The translations under genes were made by a program, and so were the position numbers. Below, one piece after another: positions 30,743 to 45,101 of a stretch of DNA of 64,000 nt. This DNA comes from Epiperipatus broadwayi (lineage: Eukaryota; Onychophora; Udeonychophora; Euonychophora; Peripatidae): NCBI GenBank assembly GCA_028023455.1, contig JAQFVV010012395.1, positions 2,976,001 through 3,040,000 of the forward strand, given 5' to 3'. A model generated the notes under the pieces. That model did no database searches, had not been told where the DNA came from, and worked only from the letters and a program-made list of their open reading frames with translations. Positions within the stretch are counted from its first letter, which is position 1; each line of letters starts with the position of its first letter.

Positions 30743-33700
30743 ATATAAAAAATTATCTCTTTATTTTTAATCTTTTAATATTGATACAGTAAATAAAAAT
30801 ATAAAACCATATATTGTATTTTAAATCAACTTGACACTTATACTTGATATTGTAAGTACTTAATGCTGTAAGTCACAGTATTTAAAAAAATAAAGAAGTT
30901 TGTTAATCTTGTTTAATTTTCATTTCACTTGATCTATGGACAATGAAGGTCTTGAAATATAATGTTAACTAGATAACCCCCATGGCAAGCTAATGCTTTA
31001 AAATAATATTGTTTAGTGCTAATTATAGCATCAAATCATAAATCTGTTGTGATCAATTTTTGAAAAAATATATAAACAGGTGAGTAAATAAATAAGTTTT
31101 GTAAATAGTTAAGTGAATCATAAAAAAGGATTACTTGAATAAAATCGGTATTGTTATCCATTATTATATATTTCAATTTCTGTTATTACAATCACCTTAG
31201 CAACCCATATTACAAAATTAAATGTTTTATGTTTCATATATGTTTGTTTATAAATCAATTTAGGGAAAAATTATTAAAAACACATGTAAAAATATTTATA
31301 TCAATTAGATTGTATTAAAATTGTAATATGAATTCTTTATTTTGGTTTAAAATGAAAAAGATTTTATTTTTACTGTATCCAATTATTTTAAAATCTCCAT
31401 TTTATTTGTTAATTGGAAGTAAATTTTTTTGAACAATTTTTACATCATTGAGTGAAATTTGAGCAATTTCTAACAGTCATCATAACAACAGTAGTGTCAT
31501 CAAGTGTATCTTAGAAATAGAATGGAGATATTGTAATTTGAGGGCTTGTAATTTGTCATTGGCTAAATGTTTTTATCTGTCTTTAAAAATTTATCAAATT
31601 TTGTTTAAGTGGTTAATTTCTAAAACTATGGAAGAATAAAATTTTAATTATCTCCCATTCAACTGGGGCCAGTACATTGATGAAGTTCCTGAGGATACAG
31701 CAAAATGTAAAACAACAAAACAAAAACCATCAAAATGTGCAAGTCGGCTATAAAGAAAAAAAAAATCTATTGTCAAAAATCTAGAATTCCATCAACCCCA
31801 ATTATGTGTATATGGATATCATATTTTAGTTCAATAGATTTTACATGATCGATTAACTTATGTGTAATATCAAGCAATCTAAATTGCACTTTCTTAATCT
31901 GGAAAGAAAAGTTAGCATTTATTATTCACTTGGATATGACTGAATTTTTGTCAATGAAAAAAAGTTCTCTTTATACATGATACCAATGAAAAAGGAAAAT
32001 AAAGCCAGTGATATATGATTTTGCATCAATTAAATACCTATTGTTTTAAATGTTTGGATCCATTTGTATGTTTAAAAGAAAATATCGGAATTTAAACATG
32101 AAAATAATATGATTCAAATCCATGAAAGTTATTATTCATACTAGTCTTCTCTACTTAAAGGAAAATTGTCTCTCTACGCATTAGGATCAGAAACTAGGAA
32201 TGAGAAGCTTGATGGACTAGTGAGTAAAAATGGACAGACTTTGACTAAGATAGTGTGATTTCTATGTATATGTATTTTTTTTATTAAAAAAAAAGAGTTT
32301 ACATTTCTTTATAGTTCATTTTAAAACTTAGGGTTAAATAGCATATATATGGGTTATTATAGAATTCATGCAATAAAAAGGTCAGAGAGATTAATTTTTG
32401 TTTTCATTATTTAGACTCCCTGATGAAATAGGGTAATATGACCCAGTGTTTTCAAGCATTTAAAATTTTAATATATACACCAAATTTAACTCTGGTATAT
32501 TCGTATAGAAAAAAGATTTAAATATAATAAAGTTTTTTTTTATGTTAGCTTAATTATTTAGAAATTATATTAATGAATAAATAGAGATCAATTGTATTTG
32601 ATTACATTTTTTTTATCGTTGTATATTCTCTTTGAAGTCTCGGGAAGATATTTCAAATCTCTCCTTCAGTTTTATATAGTATTATCATCATGCAACAGTT
32701 TTCAGATACATATATTATTTTTTTATTGATTCTATACGGTAATAGACTACCAACTATTCATATATTAAAGAAACCTAGGATCATATTTTGTTTTGGTTAT
32801 GATTTTAGTCTATTATATGTATCGTTAGTTATTATTCTTTTATATATATATATATATATTGTAACAGAAAGATAAAAAATAGAAATATTATAACAGAAAT
32901 AAAAATAATAGAAATTATTAATTATTACGATATTATGCTTATAATCTATCATTTGAACAGTAAGAAAAATTTGTAACAGCATACAAAATAATCTACTGAT
33001 GAAAAAGGCTACTATTTTGTAACCATTTAATATATAGATGAGTGATAAAATAATAGTTGCCATAATTCAAGAACTAAATGCTAAACAGGATATATGATAT
33101 GCTCCAGCGGTTCATCATTTGTAACCGAGTAAAATTAAATGAGAAATGAATTTACTGTGTTAGCTAAAATACAATTTATAATTAAATAAGGATGACGCTA
33201 ATATATAAATAAGAATATATGCATATCATGCTTTATTTGGGTGTCTATTTCTAATTAATTAAATATAATATTATAGCCTGTTTGCAACCATCCTAAACAT
33301 TAATTCTGTCACGCTAATAATGAAATAAATAAATTATCTCATTTCTCAACACATAAAATAACAAAAATTAAAACTATTATCATTAAAGATTTAAAATATT
33401 TCGATATTGGGGAAGTCATTTGAACCATAAAACATATTGGCCATTGTCATCAAATAAAATAATATTAAATATAGCAACTGAATAAAATTACTCACTGTGA
33501 GATCCCTGGAGTGCCTTATGCTTAAATCCAATAATAGGTTTTTTTAACCGAGAATCCTTCTCATTCCTCTTTCCATGTATATATGACCATTCATGGTAAC
33601 ACACACACTGGTGCTGTTTATAACAACTTATAAACAAAAATATCATATAAAGTTAATATTATGAAGTTGGAAAGGGATTAAATCACTCTTTATTCAGTTT

Positions 33701-36700
33701 AGCTAAGTACATGTGTTTTACCACGAGCACCACTAGATTGTTTTAAATCTAGATAAATATCTGTTTAGAGTGTACTGAGTTCAAACTCATTCGGTACATT
33801 TTTATCACACATCACTTGGATGACTAATGAACAAAAAAAAATGACGCTTATATTTTACTCATGTCAATAAAATCATAAGATCCCCATATCACAAAATTTA
33901 TATAGATCAAAAACTCTTATAGATATTACTAGCTCATTTACGTATATTGATGAACAGACAAGTATAATCTTATTAATGGCTTCCAAACAAGCATCGTGAA
34001 GACCATTACTGATATGGATGGCCATTTAACTAGTTACTTAACTTAATTATTTATCACAATATAAAGATAATAATGATGAAGATAATAATAGTGATGATGA
34101 TACCAGTCATAGCTTTATAATGAACTCACAACAATAAATTTATCTTTATAAACTCATAAGCATTTATTTAAAATTATTCTATTTCAAACTGAGATTTAAA
34201 TATTACATTCACTAGCATTTATATAAGTTTATAGTTATTTACTAAAATACTTTTATAGTTAAAACTAGGATTCAATAATACCAGTGATTGTTGACTGATC
34301 ATCACACATCTCTCCACGTGATATTCAACTTTCTATAAACCCCTATTTACTAAATATATTAATTATGTTAAACATTAGATTTAATGATTATAATTTATTA
34401 ATGATGATGGTGATCATGACTCATGTACAGTACCATGTTTAAATGGTGTTTTAATCAATAATACGATATCCATCTTTGCTGAGGATGATCAAAACTCATG
34501 GACACAACATAATTTTAGCTTTCTGTTATACACCTATAATTATTAAAACTTGGTTATTATCAAGCATAATCCCTAAATACCTAAATGTAAATCAGCATTC
34601 TAGCTTACCTAACATTTTGTGAGCACTTAATATTTGCAAGCGATTGCTCAATATTTACGAATGACGATGATCAATTAAAATAATAAAATCAAGACAAGAA
34701 AACATGATATTTTTAATAATAACTCGAAACCAATTAAGTTATATAATTATATTTTATTAATACTATTACTCTTTCTTTCTTTAAAATCAAATTAATTACT
34801 GTACAATTGACTCTATTATTATATTAATTGGCTATAGAACTAATACAAAATTTTATATACGCATAACCAAATAAATTTAAGATACAAGTTTGTCATTTTG
34901 GATATTTAAAATAAGCTGGCTTAAAATGACATTAAAGAATATATTTCATTGGATGCTTACTTAAGACTTTCCTAACTTATTATATCACAAAAATAAATTT
35001 CATATGTAACTTGTGTTTTATTTCACTTTCATTCATATGTAAGCCTTGCTTTTAAATTTGCCATATTTAAATTAATCATGCATAGCCTATTCTTTTGACA
35101 TGTTTGTATAAGCAGTTACACATGCACACACACCCTGTGATATGTCAACATATATTTTTTAAATTGTGTTCCCTTATATTAGAGATTAATACATAAATTA
35201 CATATATAAAAAAATATTCTTGCAACCTTGAGCAAAAGAAAATAAAATACATTATATCAATTTTAATATGCAACAAGATAAATAAAAAAATATTATAAAT
35301 GCATATATTTATAGGTTGCTCATTATTATAACAAATGAAGAACAATAAAAAAAACATTTCAATATTACAGTATATAATATAAAAAAAATAATAAAAAAAT
35401 AATGAAAATTTAAGTTTAAAGATTTAAACTGTTTTTGTGTTATGTTATGTGATATTGAGAATAACTATCGATAAACAAGCCTTTAATGTTTCTGTATCAA
35501 AAGAAAAAATGCTTTGACCAATAAATTAAGGTTTACTTTTAATAAGTAAGAATAAAAGATCTGTTAATGAAACTTCATAGTTACCCGATTATTTTCACTG
35601 CTTATAAATGTCCCAAGTTTGAATTTTCAGACTGCTTGTCTCATGTATAGCTTCAATAAGTTGATTTGCTCCATTAAAAAAACAGTTCTTGTTGATACCT
35701 TCTAATAAACATGAATTAATTGACCTGCTGGTTTCCACAATTTTAAAATTATTTATTGTTGATGCTTTTGATAACACTGAATTTGTTGACTGGCTTACTT
35801 CCAATTTTTTAAAAAACCATCATTGTAGACACTTTAGATGACTGAGGAAAACTTTAATAAAAATTTGATTCATAGCTTCATCAAACCTGGCTATATATAT
35901 GGCTTTTATTCATCTTTCCTTTCTTCTTCTCTTGTCCAAGATGATGATTAGATTATGTTTGTGGCTGGCTTTAAATTTGTCAATTCTTTTGGTTACTATG
36001 GACTGGTATATGAGTCCATAGTAGATCAGTGATTTTAACCCATTCTGTCAGATTCCAGGAAGCAGAAACAATGGTTTTGGCAATGCAAATTCATTGTATT
36101 ATACACAGCAAAATATATTAATATCATTTTATAGAATTGTCAATAACTTCTTCCAAGAAATTCAATTTTTCTTTTCCTTTTTTTTTTCTTAATACTGCTG
36201 GGAATTACATATATATATATGCACATCTTCGTCTATACTGACTTTAAAACAAGAGTCATTTTCTTTTTTTAGATTTTTTTTTTTTAGAGAGAGGAAAAAA
36301 AATCAATAACTCATACTCTTAAAAAATGAATACTGTTCATTTCCCTTCAGTTTAAAACGATTGCATATTTCGTTAATATTATTAACTGATTTCCACTCTG
36401 TAAATATTGTTTCATGCATTTCTAAAGCAAAAATTGAACTGCTTCTCTCTAAAAATATTGAAAAAAAAAACTGATAGCCTACATCTCTTCCCTAATAACA
36501 TAAAAAAAAACTGATCACTAAATTTTGTTTCATTCATTTATATTGTGATTCTTTGATCAAAGAAAAGGACCACCTGGAAATCTTATCTTGAGATAAAGAT
36601 CAAAAATCAGAGTTTGACAAGCTGATGTTCTATCATGATTTTACAAGAAAATTAATAATCATGTTTTATTCCATCAAAGCACCTCTCTTCTAAAAATAAT

Positions 36701-38239
36701 CTTAGATACAGATAACACAAACAATAAAGCTGGCAATCTATAGTCATTAGAAATAGGTGTAAAAGTGTTTTGGTGTTTATACAGACGTTCTCATTCTTTC
36801 CAACTCTTTTGCACGTGTACATTTTTTTATCTACTAATCTTGATCGCCTTATTTTACACTTTCTTTCTGATCTGCTTTATTTTAACAAAAAATTAATGTT
36901 AAATAATTTAACACCTTATTTAATAAGAAAATATAATAAATCAATATTAAATATTATTACCTTCTCTCTTTACAACTGCTTATTTATTAACTATTTATAA
37001 ATTATATATAATAATAAATACACACATAATCTATATATATAAAAGAAAATTTTTTTTTCTTAATTAAATAATATATCTGTGGGTGGAATGAGTCATATAT
37101 ATATATATTGTATTATTATTACTATTATAACTTTAATTATTGACTAATAAATTTAGAATTGATTTAAAAATTCAGAATATATCTGATTATTTTCTTTTGA
37201 ACATGCAAGATAAATTTGTACTTGAAGTTTGATCCAAGATCAAACTCATTTTGGTAAGTGAAATAGATTTAGATATATGTATATTTTTATACATCATTAT
37301 AAAATCTGATTAGGTGTAAATTTTATATTTATTACTGCATTTAAAAAGTTGTTTACTTATCTAAGTCAATATTACTGATAGAAATAATTTCATTAGTTCA
37401 GAGTTGATTATTTATTTGCTTATCTTGTCCAGTTACAAAAATCTTAATAGCTTTTGTTCTGTCATTAGTCAGAATGATGTCTTAATTATTTTAAACTTCT
37501 TTGAAGTGGAGATCCGAAATTTTATTGAATAGTATAACTTAATGTTATCTTTGGCCTGGATAACTGCCAGTTATCATCATATATAGTTTAATTGTTATAA
37601 AATCCATTTTATAATTGATTGATTGGAAATTTAAGTAGATGAATAATATTTATTAGTGATTGTAAGTCAGTAATGTGATTGGGTACTGTAAAATGTGAAA
37701 TCATTTAACAAAATTTATTTTAGAATATAACTGAAGCAATAATTGCATATCGATCTAATGTAGAGTATGAATAGTAAAATCTAACACTCAAAATTAATAA
37801 CATAACTAATTAAAAATTAAGCATGTATAATGAAAATTTTATATTAGTAATAAAGGTTTATTACAACCCATTAAACATTTAAACACTTATAATAATAATA
37901 ACATTATAATATTGGAAAACAACACATGCATACTCAGATAATTATTTTAATCATTGAATTCAAATATCTCACTTTGAAATATTAGATAACAAAAGTCTTT
38001 TTTTTAGTCTACTGTAATAGTTTATTATTTAAAATTCAGTTCACAAATCTTTTATATATATATATATAAATTATGGCCATTAACTTATTGGTAAAGTTCA
38101 AGTGTTTATGTAGGTGATTGATCATCTTAGTAGTCTGATGCCTTTTGATGGATAGTCCGCAGTGCTATTTTATGGGTTCATTTCTTCCATATCTCTGATT
38201 TGTATTGAGGCAAGGTTAGACAAAGGTTTAGGTGACTTT
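30743..38239. other. anonymous AT-rich DNA, no gene seen
   Basis: No coding segment, RNA gene or clear element was found in this 7.5-kb stretch. It holds (TA)n near 32,845 and 38,056, imperfect GAT/AAT repeats at 34,050-34,110 and short poly-T runs. Minus frame 35,595-35,804 is considered among the rejected items. Confidence 0.45.
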
Positions 38240-38405
38240 CTGAGAGAAGGTGTTGGCGAATGATCTGGTTCTACTCACACATGGAGAGTAAGTTCAGTTT
38301 AGATCTAAGTGGCAACATTTTATTCTCAATTCAAAAAAAAATGCTGCACATGAGAAACCGCCCAAACCCACAGGCCTTCTCGACTTGTCCGCTCCTTTTA
38401 TACTC
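38240..38405 (-). promoter_or_regulatory. LTR-like promoter region (TATA and AATAAA), possible solo LTR
   Basis: The minus strand reads GGAGTATAAAAGGAGCGG at about 38,405, a strong TATA box in a GC-richer stretch. About 75 bases downstream comes GAGAATAAAATGTTGCC, with a polyadenylation-like AATAAA. This spacing is typical of the U3-R part of an LTR. Flanking inverted TG..CA ends and a target duplication were not located, so this is tentative. Confidence 0.3.
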
Positions 38406-41086
38406 CAGATCATTTTTGAGAAATCCTGCACAGATTTTCTTTATTTTTTGTTTTATTCTGTAATCTACATTACTTCTTATTTTCAGCTACAAAGTTTATT
38501 TTTTTATGAACTATTTCTGCTGTCTTTTATTATTAATGTTATACAGATATTTCTGATCGTAATCTTTTACATTTGGAATTTCTTTTCGCTATCTGGATTA
38601 CTTAATTAATCAGTATGTAATTTCCAATATTAATATTACTTTGATTAAATTATGTAAATAAGAAACAAAGATTAACTTTCATTGTACTTTTTTTTTTAAA
38701 AAAAAAAAGGAAAAAAAATTAAATATCGTCTTTTTAACGATCTTTGAATTTTACTCTCTTTGAAGTTTTTTTTTTAAATATTACAAAATGCCAAATATAT
38801 ATTTGTACTATATATAAATAAACAATACAATATATATATATCACTACATATTTTTGCTATAAGTTAATATGTATAATAAAGTATTAAGTAACTTACTTTT
38901 CAGCAGAAAAGTGTTTGAAAACTGTATTGTAAAGTAACTTTCTTATCCTGACTTAAATTACAATTGAAACTAAGAAAATTGTGCACATTAAATTAAAACA
39001 TAATGAAGTTCTAAGAACAATTTTTAAATTTGATATCAAAATATTGAAAATTTTCCCACTCACCATTTCACATCTAAAAAACTAGGTCATCTATCTAAAT
39101 TATTATATTGCTCTATCATTTTGATAATGATTTTTTTAAAAATGTATAAATTTTCAGTGAATTATATTGAATTTAACTCTTATTAAACCTTGATTTTAAA
39201 ATCTTATAACTTTAAATTGAAACAAAAAAAATCTCTATACCACTTTATTGCTAGCCTTACTAAAATATATTGAAGTTTTAAAACTGAATTGTAAATTTGA
39301 TATCAAAATATTTATAATTACCCACCCACTGGGCTAGATCTAAGAAACTAAGTCACCTACCTAAAATATTATACTCTTTGCCTGTTTTTTGTTTTTTTTT
39401 ATGTACAAAATTTGAACCAATTCTATTGAATTTAAATCTATTAAACCTTGATTTTAAAACGTTATTCTAACTTAAATAATAAAAGTGATAACAGTAATTT
39501 ACAAACAAACAGATATTGTAACTTAAATAAAAGCATTTAAAAACAGTTCTTTTAATATGACAAATAAAAATGTCTTTAAAATGAAATTTAAAAAATTACT
39601 TATGTGAAAGTTTTGTCTTTGTATATGTTTAATGTATTGTTAATGTGCTCACCATATTCCTTTCATGGCTTCTTGTTAGTGATATCTTGTTTAACTATAG
39701 ATGCATTTTTAAATTCAATTTTTCCTCTGTTTAAATTATTTATATTAGAAATTACAGTCCTGGATTAGATTTCTTTCTGGAAATGTTAATATTATTCTTG
39801 CAATTTGTAAAAATTAATTGACCACTTTTATCATTACAGTTTTCATTAATTTGCTATTTCAACAACAATAAAAAGTTTTTACTTTAAATTTAATTTTGCA
39901 GACTTAAACTTGATGACAGCTTGCATAAAATTCAAGATTTATATAATTACTAGGAACATTTTGGACAAAATGTACAGTTGTCAGGAAGAGATTTCTTATA
40001 GATTAGTAATTAATGAGTCACTCTTACAAGTATACTTATTTAAATTTACAATTTATTGGAGTTTTAAAATAACTTCTAAAATGTCTGTATGCAAGGAATA
40101 CAATATTTACTTATAATAACCCTACAAGACAAGAAAAGATCAGTAAAAGAACAGTCTGTGAGTAATAAAAAGGTATAAGCATATAAAAATCAAAAAATAA
40201 GACAATGTGAGACTGTGGGAAAATGTTTTTTCAGTTCCTTTTATTATATCCTTCATAGTTATTTTTTCATGCAATGTTACTTAGTTGTTGATAAACTAAT
40301 TACCTACCTTCAAAATATTAACTAACAAACTTTACATATTTTTTTTTACAGAAAGGGATTACAGGCAGTTCTCTCTACTTTTGTACAATTTGCTATTTTA
40401 TACACATTTTTTAGTTTCGACTTTTATTGATGTATGTCACAAAATGTACATAATTTTATGTAATGATTTTCCCTTTGTCGTGGACTATTAGCCACTAGTC
40501 CCTCTCCACCTCCCTGACATTGATCACATTCATTTTTGGCATCACAGGTTGACTTGAGCAGGAATGTTTTGAGTTAGCTTGTATATTGATAAGTTGTGTC
40601 TTGTCAGTTTATATCAGAATGTGTGCTATCACTTTATGTACATTTATGTTTTGGTGAAAAAATGTGCTCTTATTAATTCATAAACATGAGTTAAAAATAA
40701 AAAAAACAGCAGTGTTAATATAGATAAAAATAAATCAAGGTCTCATAATCTTCATAATCAAGATGAAGATGGCGAATCTTTTGCTTCAATCAATCATTTC
40801 TATATAATTATATTTTCTAATTTATTTATAAATATTCATGATATTAAACTACTAATTGCACAAACCATAACCCATCTTTTTATGCATATTCCGAAATTCA
40901 TTGTTATATTTAAAATATAATCTATTATATATTAATGTTAAACCCTCTTCTATAATATTTATTATGTTTATATCATTTATAGATTGATTAAAAAAGTTTA
41001 TATATTGATTTACATTTTTTATGTATAATTATTAATATATATTTTTTATATAACTATTGTATATATTTTTATTATTATAATTTATT
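38406..41086. other. anonymous AT-rich DNA
   Basis: Two loosely similar stretches (39,040-39,230 and 39,290-39,460, sharing TTTGATATCAAAATATT and ACCTTGATTTTAAAA) suggest an old local duplication. No gene recognised. Confidence 0.4.
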
Positions 41087-41190
41087 AACTGAAACACAGG
41101 CTTATTATATACCTGTGTCTATATATGTAATATATAGGGTATATGAGCACAGACTTTCACACTACCAACCACTCTATCTCATAATAATTT
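41087..41190 (-). repeat. tail fragment of the 3.4-4.2 kb hammerhead element
   Basis: CAGGCTTATTATATACCTG, TATATAGGGTATATGAGC and CACAGACTTTCACA match the reverse complement of 4,130-4,200. Only the tail is present, without a hammerhead. Confidence 0.65.
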
Positions 41191-42875
41191 ATATGAAAAA
41201 AAATAGCAAAATGGACTTCATTAATTTCCGTTTCTGATAATAATTAAAATGTATTAATATGCATACACCAATAAAAAATATACCTTTCCTATAATGCCAA
41301 CCCATTTACCAAAAAATAGCACTTTGTAGGGAAATATTTTTTTAAAAATCTAATTAATTTTAAACGTATAAAATTGTAGAAGCAAGCAAAAGTTAATTTA
41401 TATAAAATCAAATTTTAACTACAGAACTATAATAACAATGAGATCAAGAACCTACTTAATGCTATTTTTTGTCTCCACTAAAGCCTTTGAATTTGATTTC
41501 TAATTTGACATTTTTATTTAGACAAAATTCCAAATTGTCACGTGTCAGTTGATTTTTTAATAAAATTTAAAATATAATTCATGTGGAAAAAGATTTATTC
41601 ACAAACTTAAGATTTCCAGAAAATAATTTAAGTGGGTATTGTAATTCTTTTCATTGTAAAAAAATTATTTAGGAAAAAATGCCCAACATTCTAATATGAT
41701 TTTGTTATATTTGGAACAAGTAAAGAACTTTTAAAATCAATTAATTTTATTTTCAGGTTATTGATTCCCAGAAAATAAAAATAGCATATCATTTGCATGT
41801 TTTTATTTTCTATATAATAAACATTGATAAAATATTAATTTATTGAAGTATCAGTTTATTTAATTTTTGTAATTTTGCCAATTCAATATAAAAGAAAAAA
41901 CAACTAATTGATGGATCATTCCAAATGCATTCATAGGATCACTTAGTAACCTGCAAATCATAGATTGCTGATCTAATTAAATACAAAATATGAGAGTCAC
42001 TTGTGATATTAGTATAAACTGTTATCATATGACTTGCCACTATATTTAATTTAGTCTCATATAAATAGAACATCTTGAGTTTAAGATGTGACTGAAGTGT
42101 TTAAACTATTAGTTTGAATAATAAAATTTAGAATAAACTGTTGCTTCTGAATGAATTCACTGGAAATCTACATCTTTTATCAGAAGAAGACCACATAAAT
42201 AAAATTGGTTATTGAAGTCTGGTTATATCATTGTTTAGTAAAAGATAGATAGCCTTATATAAAAAGACTGGAGGATCATGGGCAGCCTGTTCTAGAGAAA
42301 GCAATTACTTATGATGTTAGTGCATAATCTTTATCATAGTTTATTATTATTAAATAGCATTCTTTTATTTCCTTATGTTATAAGCTGTATTTGTATAAAT
42401 GTTGCTTGCAGTAAAAAACTTGAATGTTTAGCAATTGACATTTGTATATCTTAGTTTGAGAATTTATTGGACACATGTATTAGCAAAGAAATGTTTTGCT
42501 TTATGTCTTTGATCATCTCACCAAAGACAATTGCATTTTTTGTAGGTCACATTAAGTTTATGCACCAAAATTTTGTATGAATTTGTGCCATTACTGAGCA
42601 ATATGGCATTAGAAAATCAATCTGAATTAATTTAAAACTTTTAATTAACTTTTTCTATGTTATAAGCTTGTGTTTTTAAAATTTGTAAACCTCATTGTAT
42701 GTGTGTGTGTGTGTATATGTATACATATATTGTAAATTTAATGGAAATATATGTGTAGAAATTGTGTAATATATTTAATTATTTTAAATTATGATAATTG
42801 TATATATAATAGCATGCAATATTTTTATACAGAGGTAATTTTAATTATTTAAATTGTAATCTTTATTGAGTACCC
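41191..42875. other. anonymous AT-rich DNA upstream of the PKD exon
   Basis: Contains a (TG)n/(TA)n tract near 42,700. Probably intron of the PKD gene. No exon recognised. Confidence 0.4.
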
Positions 42876-43015
42876 TGCACAATTTGGTACCGTTGGTAGA
42901 GACTGATTTGGGTTGGGAGGTCCTAGGATCGATTCTGAAGCTTGCAGTTCTATCTCTCGAACTTCCTATGAACTCTTGAGTAATAAAGCCATTAACATTT
43001 TTTTTTTAATTATTG
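42876..43015 (+). mobile_element. tRNA-derived SINE-like insert
   Basis: The A box TGGTACCGTTGG is at about 42,884 and the B box GGATCGATTCT at about 42,928, spaced as in tRNA promoters. A short body follows, ending near a poly-T run. A weak TTAATTATT repeat on both sides could be a target duplication. It ends about 135 bp before the PKD exon. Confidence 0.5.
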
Positions 43016-43149
43016 GCTGAACCTTCACAAGTTTATTTGATAACCATTAAGATCAATTAATAATCAAAAGTGCTTCTGTATAAAAATATTTCATGATATT
43101 TATATTATTATTATAATTTAAAATAATTATTATATATATGTAATTGCAG

Positions 43150-43279
43150 AGAACAATCATCCACCCGTGGCAGATGCAGGCTCCAATCAAGAGATCACCT
43201 TACAAGATATCTTGACATTGGATGGTAGTAAGAGCAAAGATGACACTGGTATTATAAAATATGAATGGATGCAAATCAG
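43150..43279 (+). CDS. PKD-domain exon of a KIAA0319-like membrane protein (first half of the domain)
   Basis: A 130-nt exon between an AG acceptor (TGTAATTGCAG) and a GT donor (CAG/GTTAAT). It encodes (E)NNHPPVADAGSNQEITL, then LTLDGSKSKDDTGIIKYEWM and QIS. N-x-x-P-P-V-A-x-A-G-x-x-Q, L-D-G-S-x-S-x-D-D and Y-E-W-x-Q-I-S are the first strands of a PKD (immunoglobulin-like) domain, in the wording seen in KIAA0319/KIAA0319L proteins, where four or five such repeats sit outside the cell above one membrane span. The exon starts in phase 1 and ends after two bases of a Ser codon, completed by the first base of the exon at 59,014. In animals these proteins are linked to cell adhesion, neuronal migration and endosomal trafficking; function here is inferred. 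It could belong to another PKD-repeat protein. Confidence 0.9.
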
Positions 43280-43789
43280 GTTAATATAACTTTTTTAAAA
43301 TTAAAATTAATACATACCTGTATTTGTTTTTATTTCTTCTGAAGATTGAGAAATTGAAGCTGATCTCTATGAGAAGAAATTTACTAAATATAATCATTTT
43401 GTAATATCTCAAAAAATTTAGAAAGAACAATATGAAGTAAATTTAAAATATGGTACATATTTTTATTCTATCATGAAAATAGTAATGGAATCTAAAATAC
43501 AGTATTATGCTTAAAATAAGAGAATGATTTGCAACTTTAATTTTCCTTTTAATCATTGTCTTTATTATAATTGAGGATTGCCTTTTTCCTGCTATTAAAA
43601 ATGTTAAAAAAAATAGAAGTCGTTGGGAATATTTTACTTCAGTAAATTAACATAAAGAAAAGAAATAGGAAATTTAAGCAAAATATATATATATTTTCAT
43701 CAATAGTTTTTAATATTAAAAAGTTCAAATGAAAATTTGCTAATTTTATTTTGATAAGCATTTATTTTTATAGCGTCTGTATACAATTG

Positions 43790-44170
43790 TAATTACATTC
43801 GAATATCAGCCTTTCAAGCTAATTGTGCAAATGCTTTGCCTTTGCGAGTGTTAATAATAAATGAATACTTTCTGACCAATACAAGATATAGTATTTATAC
43901 AGGAATAAAAAGGAATCCTCTTATTCCTGCGACTCAAATATTTATATATGAGCAAATCTGAAGTACTGGCACAGAAAGTGTGACGATAGAACAGTCACTT
44001 TAAATTACTATATACAATGTCTGAATATTTGAGTCGCTGGAATAAGAGGATTCCTTTTTATTCCTGTATAAATACTATATCTTGTATTGGTCAGAAAGTA
44101 TTCATTTATTATTAACACTCGCAAAGCGTTTGCACAATTAGCTTGAAAGGCTGATATTCGAATGTAATTA
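43790..44170. repeat. long near-perfect inverted repeat in the intron
   Basis: 43,790-43,942 and 44,024-44,170 are reverse complements with only a few differences over about 150 bp. They are separated by an 81-bp spacer. The arms contain no reading frame or tRNA-like box. High arm identity points to recent origin or ongoing correction. The transcript would fold into a long hairpin. Confidence 0.85.
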
Positions 44171-44631
44171 TAATTTTATTTTGTTAAATATATTTAGTTT
44201 AGCTGATTGTTTGAGCACATTGTAAATAACATTTTGGTCTTCTAACAACAACAACAAAAAAATTATTTATTCGTTGAAAATATTAGTTTTTTTAAAAATC
44301 TCAACAGGAAACAATTTTTTTTAGAATCAAATTTTTAAAAATATGTATAAAAATAAATATCACAACATATCACATTAAATTTTTTTGGTAGCCTTACTTG
44401 AGTGTTGCAAAGTTTCATAATCAGCAAACAAAAAATAAGAAACAAATTTTATTTTTTATGTAGTTGATTATGGTACTTTTCATGTTATTAAAGAAATTAA
44501 TAATTAATCTTATTAATGCATAATAGAAAATTCATCAGTAAAAGATGTATCATAATTTGCTCATTTGTGATTTACACTACTCTTAGTCACTGTCTATTAA
44601 AATTTTAGTGGAAGAAGGGCAATTAACCACA

Positions 44632-44948
44632 TTTATGAAATGTCAGATTGTTGGCATGAATGTCAGGAGAATAAACTCCCCTTCCAGAATATATGCCGTA
44701 AGGCATTGGTTCAAAATCCACTCTCCACACATTTTATTCCTTGGTGAAACCAAGTTCCACTCAGAGTTCAGCCAGAAGATTTTGGAGGTGCTTGAAGGTC
44801 TTGGTTTCACAAAACTCACAATCAACCACACAGCTGCTGGTGGAGTTGGCACAGTGATAAACGGCCAACAACTTCCAAACAAATTCAACATAATCTACCA
44901 TGACAATAATATAATAGCAGCAAACATAATTTGTCTCAATCATTTAAA
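44632..44948 (+). pseudogene. non-LTR retrotransposon endonuclease N-terminal fragment
   Basis: A frame reads GMNVRRINSPSRIYAVRHWF, HSPHILFLGETKFHSEF, LGFTKLTINHTAAGGVGTV and INGQQLPNKFN. N-V-R-G-I-N-S, L-x-Q-E-T-K with the catalytic Glu, and the A-G-G-V-G-T-L motif are the start of an apurinic-type endonuclease of an L1/Tx1-like or related LINE. It has no internal stop for about 110 residues and breaks off in a T-rich tract near 44,950, without the catalytic Asp-His part or reverse transcriptase. It lies in the PKD-gene intron, same strand. It is unlike the RTE and Jockey relics. Confidence 0.75.
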
Positions 44949-45101
44949 ATGTGTGGTTTTTTTTTTCTTATTCCTTTAATTATGTTGCTTTATACAAAAT
45001 GTAACCTTTATTAGACCTAATAAAATTTGTTTTTTTTAAAGAAGGAATTTTTTTTAAAATTTTCTATCTGCTTGATTTCGAACATTGTAAAAACCAAGTA
45101 A

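Noticed and set aside
35595-35804. Minus-strand 69-residue frame as a coding exon
   Set aside because: Its amino-acid composition is less biased than neighbouring noise, but no motif, family or convincing splice sites were recognised.
37030-37060. Helitron 5' end, from TCTATATATATAAAAG
   Set aside because: The motif fits many Helitron starts, but no CTRR 3' end with hairpin was found and such AT-rich words are common by chance here.
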